A stretch of DNA of 64,000 nt from positions 1-64,000 of IMG/VR virus record IMGVR_UViG_3300022752_003244; one strand, given 5' to 3'. The DNA is from a virus. The notes below the pieces were generated by a model. It did no database searches and was not told the DNA's origin. It saw only the letters and a list, made by a program, of their open reading frames with translations. Positions 1 through 8,591 of this stretch are shown here, piece by piece (position 1 is the stretch's first letter; each line of letters opens with the position of its first letter). The translations under genes and the position numbers were made by a program.

Positions 1-617
1 CATACCAGTGTATAGAATTTAGGTTTATTAAAAATAAAAGAATTTATTAAGTCTTTCATACCTGTTTGCATCATATGTACTTCTTCCGAGTTTTCAATTA
101 CCCCTAACATATCAAACATAAGAAATCTTTTGTCATTTTCAATAATTTTTAAATTAGATTTAATTTTATTTCTATCTATTTCAAAACCCCTCTCTTTGTC
201 ATCATGTACGTATATGTAAGGTTCTCCTGAGGGATTTAATATACTTAATATTTCTTTTTCTTTTTCTAAATTTCTAATGAATTTAAATTTTTCAAATCTT
301 TCTTCAAATGGTAAATTAACCATTTTGTAAAAAGATTCGTCAAAAGTTTTAGCCCCTTGCCCGTAAAGCCCCCCAAAACCCACAAATATTACGTCATTAA
401 TTATGTTTTTTGAAGAAATGTAATCGTTAACATCAGAATCTTCACCTATCGATAATATTTTTATTCTTTCATCATCTTTAAACATGTATCTAACATTTTT
501 CTCATAATGAGGTTTACAAAAAACAAATACTTCATTATAAAGTTGGACAAAATGACGAATTATCCCGTTACAAATAATATGGTCGCCTAAACCTAAATGG
601 TGATAAATATATTTCAT
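1..617 (-). CDS. GT-B-like glycosyltransferase, 3' end outside window
   Basis: The frame reads leftwards from an ATG at 617 and is open to base 1, so about 205 N-terminal residues are visible and the C-terminus lies outside. The N-terminus contains HHLGLGDHIICNG, the glycine-rich first loop seen in GT-B nucleotide-sugar transferases of the heptosyltransferase/fucosyltransferase type. A second glycine-rich patch (VGFGGLYGQG) follows near residue 80. The ATG overlaps the TGA of the preceding gene (ATGA), implying translational coupling as the distal gene of the minus-strand GT operon. It probably transfers a sugar to a surface glycan or virion protein; the substrate cannot be read from the sequence. 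It could instead be a non-catalytic GT-B fold protein. Confidence 0.6.
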   Translation of the reverse strand, partial: MKYIYHHLGLGDHIICNGIIRHFVQLYNEVFVFCKPHYEKNVRYMFKDDERIKILSIGEDSDVNDYISSKNIINDVIFVGFGGLYGQGAKTFDESFYKMVNLPFEERFEKFKFIRNLEKEKEILSILNPSGEPYIYVHDDKERGFEIDRNKIKSNLKIIENDKRFLMFDMLGVIENSEEVHMMQTGMKDLINSFIFNKPKFYTLV

Positions 618-1522
618 TTTATTAATTTAAATTCTTTATCTTGTTGTTTGCTTAGAATATCAAATTTAGAACCGGTCTCAATTTGTTCATCCCATCTATT
701 ATGCCAATGCCAAGTAAATGCTCCCTCAAATAAATCTATATTTTCATGTTTTTGAAATGGGTTGTGTGTGGTTCCTTCATATCCCCATTCGGAATTAAAC
801 CAAATACAAGGTAACGCCAATACTTCATTTCTAATAGTTCTAGAATATAATTCCCACCCCCAACACGTACTATTTTTTAATGGTTGACTTACTTTTAAAA
901 TTTCTAAAAACTCTAATGACAAGTCAGACCCTTTATCTAATCTCATAATTGCACCATTCATTCTAAAGTTGGGGTCTACTGTGTTAGTATGAAAACACTT
1001 AAATCCTGTTGGACCCCATTGATATAAAAATTCTAAATTATTTAATGGGGACATATCTCTCAGCACCAACACATCCATATCAATATAAAATCCACCATAT
1101 TTATGCAATATTAATAATCTAAATAAATCCCCTTCCAACCAACAGAAATCATCATTAACTGATTCTGAGGATTTTAAAAAATAACAATCTTCTAAGGTAG
1201 TATTTTTAATTTCTTTATTCATATCCCAAATTTTTAAATTAACGTATTTTGAAATTTCTTGAAAGAAATAATTGTTTGATAAATCAACATTCGACCATAA
1301 ATTTATCTCTACCTTATCTATCTTATCCTTATGTGCCACAATAATTGATTTAATTACTGACATCTGTTTTAAACCAAATTCTTTAGGTACTCTCCAAAAA
1401 GAATGGAATATCAATTTATCATTTTCTCTTTTTTCTAAATTTTTAGCATATTCCAAAGAGTTTAAATAATTTATTTTTTCACTACGATATAACATTGTAT
1501 TGTTATCAATTAATCTATACAT
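614..1522 (-). CDS. Glycosyltransferase with DXD motif (Gly_transf_sug/GT32-like)
   Basis: A 302-residue protein. Residues 133-160 carry the hallmark of the Gly_transf_sug family: a D-x-x-R-x-x-x-L segment leading into GGFYIDMDV (143-151). DMD (148-150) is the metal- and sugar-nucleotide-binding DXD. The family transfers hexoses in capsule and LPS synthesis; here I infer a retaining hexosyltransferase in the cytoplasm of the infected cell. There is no signal peptide or membrane segment. It sits 22 bases after the upstream GT2 gene and overlaps the next gene by ATGA. The acceptor is unknown. Confidence 0.75.
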   Translation of the reverse strand: MYRLIDNNTMLYRSEKINYLNSLEYAKNLEKRENDKLIFHSFWRVPKEFGLKQMSVIKSIIVAHKDKIDKVEINLWSNVDLSNNYFFQEISKYVNLKIWDMNKEIKNTTLEDCYFLKSSESVNDDFCWLEGDLFRLLILHKYGGFYIDMDVLVLRDMSPLNNLEFLYQWGPTGFKCFHTNTVDPNFRMNGAIMRLDKGSDLSLEFLEILKVSQPLKNSTCWGWELYSRTIRNEVLALPCIWFNSEWGYEGTTHNPFQKHENIDLFEGAFTWHWHNRWDEQIETGSKFDILSKQQDKEFKLIK

Positions 1523-1544
1523 TTTTTTTAAGTTATTTAATTAA

Positions 1545-2198
1545 TTATGATGGAACACTAGTTCCCATTCTATATATGTAAAGTTGTTCGGGTAACTGAT
1601 AAAATTTGAAATTATTTGTTATTCCTCTTTTCCATAAATCCCAGTCCTCTAAACCTCTAACATCATGATACCCTCCTAATTCAGTTAGACAAGTTTTTTT
1701 AATCATCATTGAGCCATGTGTTAGTACATTCCCATTAAAAATGTGGTTTTTAATATCTTCATGTGTCTCGCGAAATGATACACTACCTAAGTCTAAATAT
1801 GTTTCTTCATCTAGATTATTAATATACCATGCTTTAGTACCTAAAAAATCAACATAATTATTATTGATGTAATTAATTTGTTTTTCAATTTTAGTGGGCA
1901 TATACATATCGTCACCATCTAAAAATCCTACCCATTCAGTATCTATGTGATTTATTCCGTAATTTTTGGCATTTGCTAATCCTTCTTTTTTATCTTTACT
2001 TAAAATAGTTATATCTAAATCATAATTTGACGATTCAATCATTTCTTTAGTTTTACTCCAGCACTCATCCAAAACAATCATAGTTTTAAAATTTTTATAC
2101 GTTTGATTAACTAACGTTAATAACGCTTTATTAAGTAACATATCATAAAAATTGTTTGTACTATGAACACAAATTAAAATTGTTAAACTATTTTTCAT
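1545..2198 (-). CDS. GT2-family glycosyltransferase
   Basis: A 217-residue single-domain GT-A protein. It opens with the beta-strand LTILICVHS and has the conserved NQTYKNF helix end, ...GLANAKNYGI (nucleotide-binding region, 73-82) and the DXD motif as FLDGDD at 92-97. An acidic GLEDWDLW motif near residue 181 matches the catalytic ED-x-D/W of GT2 enzymes. The length covers only the catalytic core, so there is no C-terminal membrane or acceptor domain. The start overlaps the stop of the preceding gene by 4 bases, so it is co-translated in the minus-strand GT operon. Donor and acceptor sugars are unknown. Confidence 0.85.
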   Translation of the reverse strand: MKNSLTILICVHSTNNFYDMLLNKALLTLVNQTYKNFKTMIVLDECWSKTKEMIESSNYDLDITILSKDKKEGLANAKNYGINHIDTEWVGFLDGDDMYMPTKIEKQINYINNNYVDFLGTKAWYINNLDEETYLDLGSVSFRETHEDIKNHIFNGNVLTHGSMMIKKTCLTELGGYHDVRGLEDWDLWKRGITNNFKFYQLPEQLYIYRMGTSVPS

Positions 2199-2845
2199 AA
2201 AAATTTATAATATTCAGAATGTCTTTTATCGAATTCATCAAAAACATCACCGACAAATTCTTTGTTTATTCTTTCTGTAGGAAATTTCTTTTTTTCTTTT
2301 TCAAAATTTAAGAATGAATCGTGTATAAGTGAATTATTTATAACTTTTGGATATATTTTTTCTTTTAAAAAGTTTTGGTCCACTTGCCAAAAGTTACCTT
2401 TCGTGTATTCATTTATCAGATTCTTTATATTTTTTAAAACTCCATTTCTACATCCCCACATACCACCTAAAATTTCTGTAGTATGATATGGATGGTCTCT
2501 CATAATATGAAAATCCTTATCTGAATTTAACCACTCATCAACCGCAGATTTTTCTCTTAAACTTAACCTACTATCGGTATCTCTTGATATCATAATATCA
2601 GAATCTTCACAAGCGTAAAACCTCCAAAACATTCCTGTCCAATCACCTTGTTCGTCCATAAAAATAACTTCAGTGTTAGGTGATTTACTTAGAACATTAA
2701 TAATACCAATAGGTACACTTTTACCAACGTAAAATCTACAAGTCCAATCAGGATATATTTCTTTTGCTAAGTAAGCGTTTCTAATTGCCCCTATTGTATA
2801 TTTTGGATTATCTCCCCATAAAGAAAAACTTATAATTTTTTTCAT
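2195..2845 (-). CDS. GT-A-like protein, paralogue of the 24803-25441 gene
   Basis: A 216-residue protein starting MKKIISFSLWG. A clear paralogue lies on the plus strand at 24803-25441: both share the same opening, LAK-x-IYP-W-CR-Y-G-SVP near residues 27-45, an SRD(T/A)DSRLS block at 88-95 with a DXD-like core (DTD 89-91), and a GGMWG motif near 120-130. The DXD-like block and predicted alternating beta/alpha pattern point to a GT-A fold transferase, but I cannot place it in a named family. It overlaps both neighbours by 4 bases in the operon. Two copies in one phage suggest either different acceptors or an older cassette duplication. Confidence 0.6.
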   Translation of the reverse strand: MKKIISFSLWGDNPKYTIGAIRNAYLAKEIYPDWTCRFYVGKSVPIGIINVLSKSPNTEVIFMDEQGDWTGMFWRFYACEDSDIMISRDTDSRLSLREKSAVDEWLNSDKDFHIMRDHPYHTTEILGGMWGCRNGVLKNIKNLINEYTKGNFWQVDQNFLKEKIYPKVINNSLIHDSFLNFEKEKKKFPTERINKEFVGDVFDEFDKRHSEYYKFL

Positions 2846-3504
2846 AAACCAAAATTTATGGATTTATTTTTCATATAAACTTCTTTATCGTGCGATTCGT
2901 TTTGAAAATTTTGAACGTGAATATCATCTCTCGCACCAAACCCACAATCCGGATGTTCGTGTTTTATTATAATTTCATCAAAATATATTTGTTTTCCCAA
3001 TAAATTTGCAACATCGGTAAATTCGTTATCGGACCAAGTTGATTTATATTTTGGGTTATAGATATAATTAAACCTATCATAATATTTTTTACCTAAAATT
3101 GATAAAGTATTTAAATCTTTTCTATTTCCATCATTAAACCATAGAACTCCATCGGTGTCAGGATAATGTTCTTTCATTTTATTTACAATGATTTCATCGT
3201 AATTTTTAGTTTTTGGAATCATATCGTCTGACGCCAAAAGTAATATATCCCAATCTGTTACTTTTTCAACATCGGTATTAATCGCTTCTATTTTTGATTT
3301 TGAGTTTCCATAAAAATAAACCAAATTTTCATATTGATTTAATACATCTCTAACTAACTCATTATTCATTTCAGAATCATCTTCATCCATTGTTATTAAA
3401 AATTGTACGTCAACATTTTTAGATAAAAAATTATGATAAATTTTTAAAACATTTAAAAATTTATTTCTCCTATTTCTTGTGGGAAATTTAATTAACAGTT
3501 TCAT
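2842..3504 (-). CDS. GT-A-like glycosyltransferase
   Basis: The frame is open up to 3639, but I place the start at the ATG at 3504 (220 residues). The protein then begins MKLLIKFPTRNR, a typical GT-A first strand, whereas the upstream extension is Lys/Ile-rich and lies inside the preceding gene. With this start the overlap with that gene is 17 bases. DEDD near residue 44 and LLLASDDMI near residue 96 are acidic motifs in the places expected for nucleotide-sugar and metal binding. It lies between two other GT genes in the same operon. The exact family and substrate are unclear. Confidence 0.65.
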   Translation of the reverse strand: MKLLIKFPTRNRRNKFLNVLKIYHNFLSKNVDVQFLITMDEDDSEMNNELVRDVLNQYENLVYFYGNSKSKIEAINTDVEKVTDWDILLLASDDMIPKTKNYDEIIVNKMKEHYPDTDGVLWFNDGNRKDLNTLSILGKKYYDRFNYIYNPKYKSTWSDNEFTDVANLLGKQIYFDEIIIKHEHPDCGFGARDDIHVQNFQNESHDKEVYMKNKSINFGL

Positions 3505-4876
3505 TTTGAAAATTTTTATTAATAATTTTATTATATAATTCTTGTTGATTTTTATTTGCTTCAGTAGAAACAGTTCCATCTTTTTCGTGATGAAAATAAT
3601 AAAATAACGGTTTAGAGATTCTTTTTCCGACAAATCCATTTATCCCCATTCTAATCCATAAATCATAATCTTCCCAACCAAATAAAGTCGTATCATATCC
3701 TTCGCATACGTCAAACGCTTCTCTTCTAAACATAGAACAATTAACAATAAATGGACCTTGTCTTAATCTTTCTAACGACCATTCAGGTCTTTGTTCCACA
3801 CCCTGCATTTGTCCTATGTGATGAGTGTCACAATAAACGGGACTAATATTTTTATTTGTTTTTATAATGTTTAAACAACTTTGTATGTATTCAGGGTGAA
3901 TCATATCATCCGAATCTAAAGGAAGTATAAACTCACCTGTAGAGTTTTTAATCCCATTATTTCTTGCTGAGGATGGTCCGAGATTTTCTTGATAGATTAC
4001 TTTAATATTTGGATGTGACTCTAACGTTTTTAATTTAGATAAAACATAATTATCACTTGAACCATCGCAAACTATAATAATTTCTAAATTTTTATACGTT
4101 GACTCAAATATTGAATTAAGTGTTTTTTCAAACATAACACCATAATTGTATATTGGCGTTATTACTGAAACTATAGGAAGTTTTTTATTTATTGGTAACT
4201 CCGGATAGGTTGATGGGATTATTGATGGTAATTCTTTATTATGCGTTGTTGAAAATTTTATTCTATTTTCCTCCCATTTTTCATTAGTCATTCCTATTGA
4301 TAAGTGAGTAATCGGTATGTTAGATACTGTACCTATTTTAACTCCCTTTAAAAAATTTGAAAAACAAAATGAAACATCATAAAAATGAAATCCGTCAAAC
4401 AACTCATCAAAATTTGTTTTTATTATTTTTTTATTTACAGCCAAAAATAAACCATCAACAAGTACGGTTTCAATTATTTTAGACCCAAATGATTTATTAT
4501 ATTCTGATAACCATTTTTTACCTTCGTGCTGATGATATACCTGCCCTACCATTTCCCCTTGTATGTCCCACCATCTACCACTTGAAGGCAAAAATCTTGT
4601 TCCTGCAACACCTAAAATACCATAATTTTCAGGTTTTTCAAAATGTTCCAAAACTCTTTTACCCCAATAAGGTTTTTCAAATAAAATATCATCATGACAT
4701 AATATTACAATATCAGTTTCAGATTCCTCTAAAATTTCATTGTAGGTCTTTGATAAAGATTTTTCTCCATTGTTAATTTTTTCTATCACTTTAACATTTT
4801 TAAACCCGCAGGTTGCCTTTATCAAATCTGAGAAGTACGTATTACTTTTTCTTGTGCTATATCCTATAGTAATCAT
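3488..4876 (-). CDS. Bifunctional glycosyltransferase with two GT-A domains
   Basis: A 462-residue protein with two catalytic modules. The N-terminal module (1-225) has LCHDDILF with HDD at 61-63 and a long middle part (GTRFLPSSGRWWD near 92-104), resembling the glycosyltransferases found in polysaccharide gene clusters. The C-terminal module (232-462) is a classic GT2: LPIVSVITPIYNYG (233-246), VCDGSSD (269-275), PSSARNNGI (301-309), PLDSDDMI (319-326) and GWEDYDLWIRMG near 390. Bifunctional two-domain GTs typically add two sugars in succession to one growing glycan. It heads the GT part of the minus operon below dut. No membrane segment is seen. Confidence 0.85.
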   Translation of the reverse strand: MITIGYSTRKSNTYFSDLIKATCGFKNVKVIEKINNGEKSLSKTYNEILEESETDIVILCHDDILFEKPYWGKRVLEHFEKPENYGILGVAGTRFLPSSGRWWDIQGEMVGQVYHQHEGKKWLSEYNKSFGSKIIETVLVDGLFLAVNKKIIKTNFDELFDGFHFYDVSFCFSNFLKGVKIGTVSNIPITHLSIGMTNEKWEENRIKFSTTHNKELPSIIPSTYPELPINKKLPIVSVITPIYNYGVMFEKTLNSIFESTYKNLEIIIVCDGSSDNYVLSKLKTLESHPNIKVIYQENLGPSSARNNGIKNSTGEFILPLDSDDMIHPEYIQSCLNIIKTNKNISPVYCDTHHIGQMQGVEQRPEWSLERLRQGPFIVNCSMFRREAFDVCEGYDTTLFGWEDYDLWIRMGINGFVGKRISKPLFYYFHHEKDGTVSTEANKNQQELYNKIINKNFQNETVN

Positions 4877-4882
4877 ATTATA

Positions 4883-5494
4883 TTAAATTAAACCTGTTGA
4901 ACCAAAACCATTATTTCCTCTATCTGTTTCACTCAATTCATCCACCTCTTGAATGTTTACAAATTTCCCACAAAGAACGGGACATAAAACTCCTTGAGCG
5001 ATTTTCATTCCTTTTTTTATTGTTACGGTTGTTTGATTTGTGTTAAATATGATTACTTTAATTTCTCCACTATAACCAAAATCCACCGTTCCGGGAGAGT
5101 TTAATACTGTTAATCCTTGATTAATTGCCAACCCACTTTTTGGTCTTACTTGAAGTTCCACCCCCTCATTAAATGAGACCGATATTCCTGTCGGTACTAA
5201 GGCTCTTCCTAACGCAGGTATGATTACCTCTTCCACCGAATATAAATCAAATCCTGAGTCTCCTTGATAGTTATAAGAAGGGATTACCGCATCCTCATGT
5301 AATTTCTTTACATTTAAATTATGTGTCATCATGGAATCAGTTAAATCTTTTTCAAATTCATCCGTGAATGTCAAATTTAATAAGCTTTCTAATTCTTTTT
5401 GGTAATCTTCATCTGGTGAAAAGTTCTCAGATAATTTAATTTTTTCAAATTGATTTTGTATTTCTTCTAAAATTTTTGGGTCTAATTTGTTCAT
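4883..5494 (-). CDS. dut: dUTP diphosphatase (dUTPase) with N-terminal extension
   Basis: Hydrolyses dUTP to dUMP and pyrophosphate, keeping uracil out of DNA and feeding dTMP synthesis. All five motifs of the trimeric dUTPase family are present in order: SGFDLY (80-85), RPKSGLA (117-123), GTVDFGYSGEI (135-145, with the catalytic Asp), KGMKIAQ (161-167) and the glycine-rich C-terminal RGNNGFGSTG (192-201). The core starts near residue 62. The first 60 residues are an acidic, probably helical extension not usual in the family. The start at 5494 is supported by its TAATG overlap with the exonuclease stop. An alternative start at Met56 would give a normal-length enzyme. Confidence 0.95.
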   Translation of the reverse strand: MNKLDPKILEEIQNQFEKIKLSENFSPDEDYQKELESLLNLTFTDEFEKDLTDSMMTHNLNVKKLHEDAVIPSYNYQGDSGFDLYSVEEVIIPALGRALVPTGISVSFNEGVELQVRPKSGLAINQGLTVLNSPGTVDFGYSGEIKVIIFNTNQTTVTIKKGMKIAQGVLCPVLCGKFVNIQEVDELSETDRGNNGFGSTGLI

Positions 5495-6222
5495 TATTCT
5501 AAATTTTTTAATTTTTTAATTATATCGATTAATACTTTAACATCTTTCTCGCAATATTCAACAATCTCTTTTAACATATTCTTATTCCAATATGCGTCGT
5601 GTACCCCTTCTCCGGCTACTTCACCTTCTTTTGGTGTTGGTATATCCATTGTGGTACAAAGTAAATCCAACGAACCTATGGATGTATAAGCCCCGTATTG
5701 CCAAATTTCTTTGGTATCTATGGCTTTAATTTCCCAAGGTTTTGTGTCGTAACTTGGAAGTATTGATGGTGGCATAAGTCCGTTGATAATCATTCTTTTT
5801 GCCAACATTGGAATATCAAAATTCTTTAAATTGTGTCCGCAAAGATAAAAATCTAACTTTCCGCATCTGTCTAACAATTTTTGACAATCTTTCAATAATT
5901 GTTTCTCATCATCACCTGAAAAAGTTTGAGTTTTAATTTCATCTTTATCTGTAACAAACGCAACACTAACACAAACTATTTTTGCAAATTCGGGAACAAG
6001 TGCCGCCCTTTTAACAAAGATATTATTCTTTTTAACAAGAGCAACATCTCTGTTAGCAACTGCAGTATTGTCTTCGGGAAATCTTTTAAGAAACCAGTCG
6101 TAATACTTATTAAATTGGTTATAAACATTTGGATTACTTTTTTTACATTCATCCAAATCCTTACAACCCCCAACGGTTTCGATGTCAAGAAATAAGATTT
6201 TTGTTAATGGTGTTTTTATCAT
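5494..6222 (-). CDS. DnaQ-like 3'-5' exonuclease (PolB-exonuclease-related)
   Basis: A 242-residue DEDDy exonuclease. Motif ExoI is FLDIET (11-16), ExoII is GHNLKNFD (129-136) and ExoIII is YCEKDV (223-228); together they give the four acidic metal ligands and the catalytic Tyr. The spacing and the IGSLDLLCTTMDIPTP stretch resemble the stand-alone exonucleases related to the PolB exonuclease domain (PF10108). It may proofread or process DNA ends during phage replication or recombination. The phage polymerase at 29977 has its own exonuclease domain, so this is an additional activity. It is coupled to dut by a one-base TAATG overlap. Confidence 0.85.
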   Translation of the reverse strand: MIKTPLTKILFLDIETVGGCKDLDECKKSNPNVYNQFNKYYDWFLKRFPEDNTAVANRDVALVKKNNIFVKRAALVPEFAKIVCVSVAFVTDKDEIKTQTFSGDDEKQLLKDCQKLLDRCGKLDFYLCGHNLKNFDIPMLAKRMIINGLMPPSILPSYDTKPWEIKAIDTKEIWQYGAYTSIGSLDLLCTTMDIPTPKEGEVAGEGVHDAYWNKNMLKEIVEYCEKDVKVLIDIIKKLKNLE

Positions 6223-6226
6223 ATTA

Positions 6227-7441
6227 TTATTTTAAAAGTGACAAATAAAATTCGCGTCTGTTTTTTGTTACCGTGTTTAAATCATATGTGTCCTTTACGG
6301 TCTCATATAATCTTTCACCCATATCTTTAACCAAATTGGGGTTCTTAACCATCTTCTCAATATACTTAGCCCAATCAGTATGGTTTCTATTTTCATCAAC
6401 CAAAAGAGCGTTTCCGTCCACAAAGTTACCATTTTTTAAGCAATGTTTCAAATCAATTGTATAAGGTCCGATATTTGACGCAATTATCGCCTTCTTATAA
6501 AATCCTGACTCAATAACTTTTAATTGAGATTTAACCCGATTAAAGATATGATTTTTGATTGGTGCCAAAGATACGTCAAATTTTGAATAATTCTTCGCAT
6601 ATGATGTAACAGGTTTCGTCCAAACTCTAACATAACCCTCATTTTCAAGACCATCATACTGTTCGTCTTTAAAATTATCTAAAAACTTTTTATATTCCGG
6701 ACTAACATTTGAATAATTCTGTGTAAATATTTTCTCATATTCCGCCCAAACCGTTTCGTGAGGTAAGATATTTCTTTTCTTTTGCTCTCCGGTTTGTTGA
6801 TTAATTTCTGTCATCGTTCCTCTTGTATCAAAACCACACAAAACATATTGTAACTTATCGTTATATTGTGATAATTTGCTAAATGATTGGTCTAACAATT
6901 GTAAATCGTGTAAGTGAGAAGAACCTCCAAGCCAACCAACCCTTAATCTATCCGACTCTAACGTTGGTTCTCTAAATTGTGCTTCTTTTGGATTAATGGC
7001 GTTTGGAAAAATGGCAACATTAGGGTTAATTTTTCTAATCTCTTCCGCAAATATTGTTGTAGTTGTGGTTACATATTTTGCAACTCTAAGATTGGCAACA
7101 ATTTTTTCATTTATCTTATTAACTCTAATAATGTCGTGTATTGGATGTTCCTTTCCCGGTAACCAATAATCATCGATATCCGCAACTGTAACAACACCCA
7201 TTGAGTTTAATTTCTCTATTAGTTGTACCGACTTCTCAAAGTCCGACCCAATACTTCTATGAAATACTACAATTGGATATTCCTTCCAAAAATTCATGTC
7301 GTCCATATTTGGTTCGTAGATGATATCAACATGAAACTCATCACCATAAAGGTTCTGTAAGAAAATGTGGGGGTCAACACTTCTGAATTTTCCAACTCCG
7401 GTTCTATCCGATGGGACAACTAATACTTTAATTTTTGACAT
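6227..7441 (-). CDS. GT-B glycosyltransferase (GT4-like)
   Basis: The frame is open from 7501, but I choose the ATG at 7441 (404 residues): it starts with the strand SKIKVLVVPSDRTGVG, the usual N-terminal glycine loop of GT-B enzymes, while the 20 residues before it are low-complexity and sit in a region of inverted repeats. Later landmarks are ADIDDYW (near 118), RVGWLGGSSHLHDL (near 186-199, start of the second Rossmann domain) and a C-terminal KVIESGFYKKAIIASNIGPY, where the E and G of the E-x7-E-like donor site lie. It is the first gene of the GT/dut/exonuclease operon. Donor and acceptor are unknown. Confidence 0.8.
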   Translation of the reverse strand: MSKIKVLVVPSDRTGVGKFRSVDPHIFLQNLYGDEFHVDIIYEPNMDDMNFWKEYPIVVFHRSIGSDFEKSVQLIEKLNSMGVVTVADIDDYWLPGKEHPIHDIIRVNKINEKIVANLRVAKYVTTTTTIFAEEIRKINPNVAIFPNAINPKEAQFREPTLESDRLRVGWLGGSSHLHDLQLLDQSFSKLSQYNDKLQYVLCGFDTRGTMTEINQQTGEQKKRNILPHETVWAEYEKIFTQNYSNVSPEYKKFLDNFKDEQYDGLENEGYVRVWTKPVTSYAKNYSKFDVSLAPIKNHIFNRVKSQLKVIESGFYKKAIIASNIGPYTIDLKHCLKNGNFVDGNALLVDENRNHTDWAKYIEKMVKNPNLVKDMGERLYETVKDTYDLNTVTKNRREFYLSLLK

Positions 7442-7464
7442 ATTTTTGATTATATTTTTAATAT

Positions 7465-7511
7465 AATTTGGGTTTTTTATATTACAATCCCAAATTATCA
7501 TTAAATGATAA
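7465..7511. promoter_or_regulatory. Two overlapping inverted repeats upstream of GT operon
   Basis: AATTTGGG at 7465-7472 is matched by CCCAAATT at 7489-7496, an 8-bp perfect inverted repeat with a 16-base loop. It overlaps a 17-base perfect palindrome, TTATCATT-A-AATGATAA, at 7495-7511. Both lie 24-70 bases upstream of the ATG at 7441. The pair could be an operator for a dimeric repressor or a hairpin in the operon leader. No other function is visible. Confidence 0.4.
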
Positions 7512-7552
7512 CCATAATTTTTAATTAATTCAAGTTATTTCACATATAAAAT

Positions 7553-7580
7553 AAAAAACCCCCACCGGTTAGAGTGAGGG
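7553..7580 (-). terminator. Intrinsic terminator of the 10200-7605 operon
   Basis: Read on the minus strand, a 7-bp stem (7580-7574 with 7565-7559, one G-U pair) with an 8-base loop is followed directly by TTTTTT. It lies 25 bases past the stop of the 7605-8207 gene and separates that group from the GT operon. Confidence 0.75.
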
Positions 7581-7604
7581 TGTATGATAATAATAAATTA
7601 TATT

Positions 7605-8207
7605 TTAAGACAATTTTTTAATTTTTGTCACCTTACCTTCAAAAATATGTTTTCCAACTTTAAAAGTAAAAACTTCATTAGTCTTTTCTGTTGATTCCAC
7701 CAATAATCCGTTTTCTTTTAAAGCGTTGTTTACTGCGGATTCAATCATTTTTTGAATTTTTCCGTAGTTAATTCCTTCCGATTGTTCGACAATTTTTTTG
7801 GTTGGTTTTGCGGATTCAGGGACATAACCTGACTTATTGTCTTTCATAAGTCTTGCCGCCTTTTCAATTAACTCGTTAGATAACGTTGTTGTTTGTTGCT
7901 GTGGTTGTGCGATTGGATGTTCCATCATTAACCTTTTAATTTCGTCAGGTAGTTTTGAATTTTTAATTGCGTCTACCGTTGGAAGTCCCACCGGTTTTGT
8001 TGGGTTTGATGTGTATTGTTGTTGAATTGGGGTTTGTTCCGACAGATATTCTTGCGGAATATTATATTTTACTGAGGGTTGACTATATTCATAATCCTCA
8101 TCAAATTGTTGAGGTATATTTCTTCCTCCATTTATTTTTTTTCCGTCTGATTTATCCATTATCGCTTTAGACATCACCAGTTTTTGCATTAATTCTTGTT
8201 CGTTCAT
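7605..8207 (-). CDS. Hypothetical protein with Gln/Pro-rich middle
   Basis: A 200-residue protein that I do not recognise. The first 30 residues look helical and charged, the middle (40-105) is rich in Gln, Pro and Thr and probably disordered, and the C-terminus forms a predicted small beta unit ending FKVGKHIFEGKVTKIKKL. A helical stretch at 148-172 precedes it. It is the last gene before the minus-strand terminator and starts 3 bases after the stop of the WYL-like gene. A disordered linker with a compact C-terminus would suit a virion-associated or interaction protein, but this is inference. Confidence 0.7.
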   Translation of the reverse strand: MNEQELMQKLVMSKAIMDKSDGKKINGGRNIPQQFDEDYEYSQPSVKYNIPQEYLSEQTPIQQQYTSNPTKPVGLPTVDAIKNSKLPDEIKRLMMEHPIAQPQQQTTTLSNELIEKAARLMKDNKSGYVPESAKPTKKIVEQSEGINYGKIQKMIESAVNNALKENGLLVESTEKTNEVFTFKVGKHIFEGKVTKIKKLS

Positions 8208-8210
8208 AAT

Positions 8211-8591
8211 TTAGTATTTTGCTATAAGTATAACATTAATCATTGATTTGTCACCATTTGGATTAAAATTTGGTCTAACTTCTGTAAAATTTTCTCCCGT
8301 TGGTTTCAACGTCATTATTTTATCCAACCTAAACATTCTCCATCCCGGTAATGGTCTTTCCCCTGTAAATCCTCTATGAGACGCCCCTTCCTCGTCCCAA
8401 GCCCGTAAAACCTTGTTACCTCTTTTACTTGTACCTAAACAAATTGGTTCAATTTGGCGTATACCCTTACCACCAGGTTCATCACCATCGTAGTAGATTA
8501 TACACTTTTTTTTGTTCTTAATTGCATCTATGATACCATCATAAGAAGCGATTTCACAAATTAAACTTTTTAATGTTTCTTGTAATTTCAT
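8211..8591 (-). CDS. Small WYL-like domain protein
   Basis: A 126-residue protein whose body reads like a single WYL/SH3-like beta-barrel: AIKNKKKCIIYYDGDEP (24-40), IRQIEPICLG (44-53), NKVLRAWDEEG (59-69) and PGWRMFRLDKI (81-91), the R-x-F-R-L-D-K-I strand being the WYL signature end. In bacteria WYL domains bind nucleic acid or nucleotide ligands and regulate defence genes. Here there is no HTH domain, only a short helical N-terminus (MKLQETLKSLICEIAS). Its stop overlaps nothing and its start overlaps the stop of the 99-residue gene by one base. Its role in the phage is unknown. Confidence 0.6.
   Translation of the reverse strand: MKLQETLKSLICEIASYDGIIDAIKNKKKCIIYYDGDEPGGKGIRQIEPICLGTSKRGNKVLRAWDEEGASHRGFTGERPLPGWRMFRLDKIMTLKPTGENFTEVRPNFNPNGDKSMINVILIAKY

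Noticed and set aside
3505-3639. Start at 3639 for the 2842-3504 gene
   Set aside because: It would overlap the previous gene by 152 bases and adds a Lys/Ile-rich tail before the GT-A strand.
1-7441. A host chromosomal polysaccharide locus (window as bacterial DNA)
   Set aside because: The GT genes sit beside dUTPase, phage exonuclease and tail genes with the same base composition, tight overlaps and no host transporters or polymerases of such loci.
6227-7501. The longer start at 7501 for the GT-B gene
   Set aside because: The extra 20 residues cover the inverted repeats and have no GT-B features; the ATG at 7441 gives the expected N-terminal strand and glycine loop.
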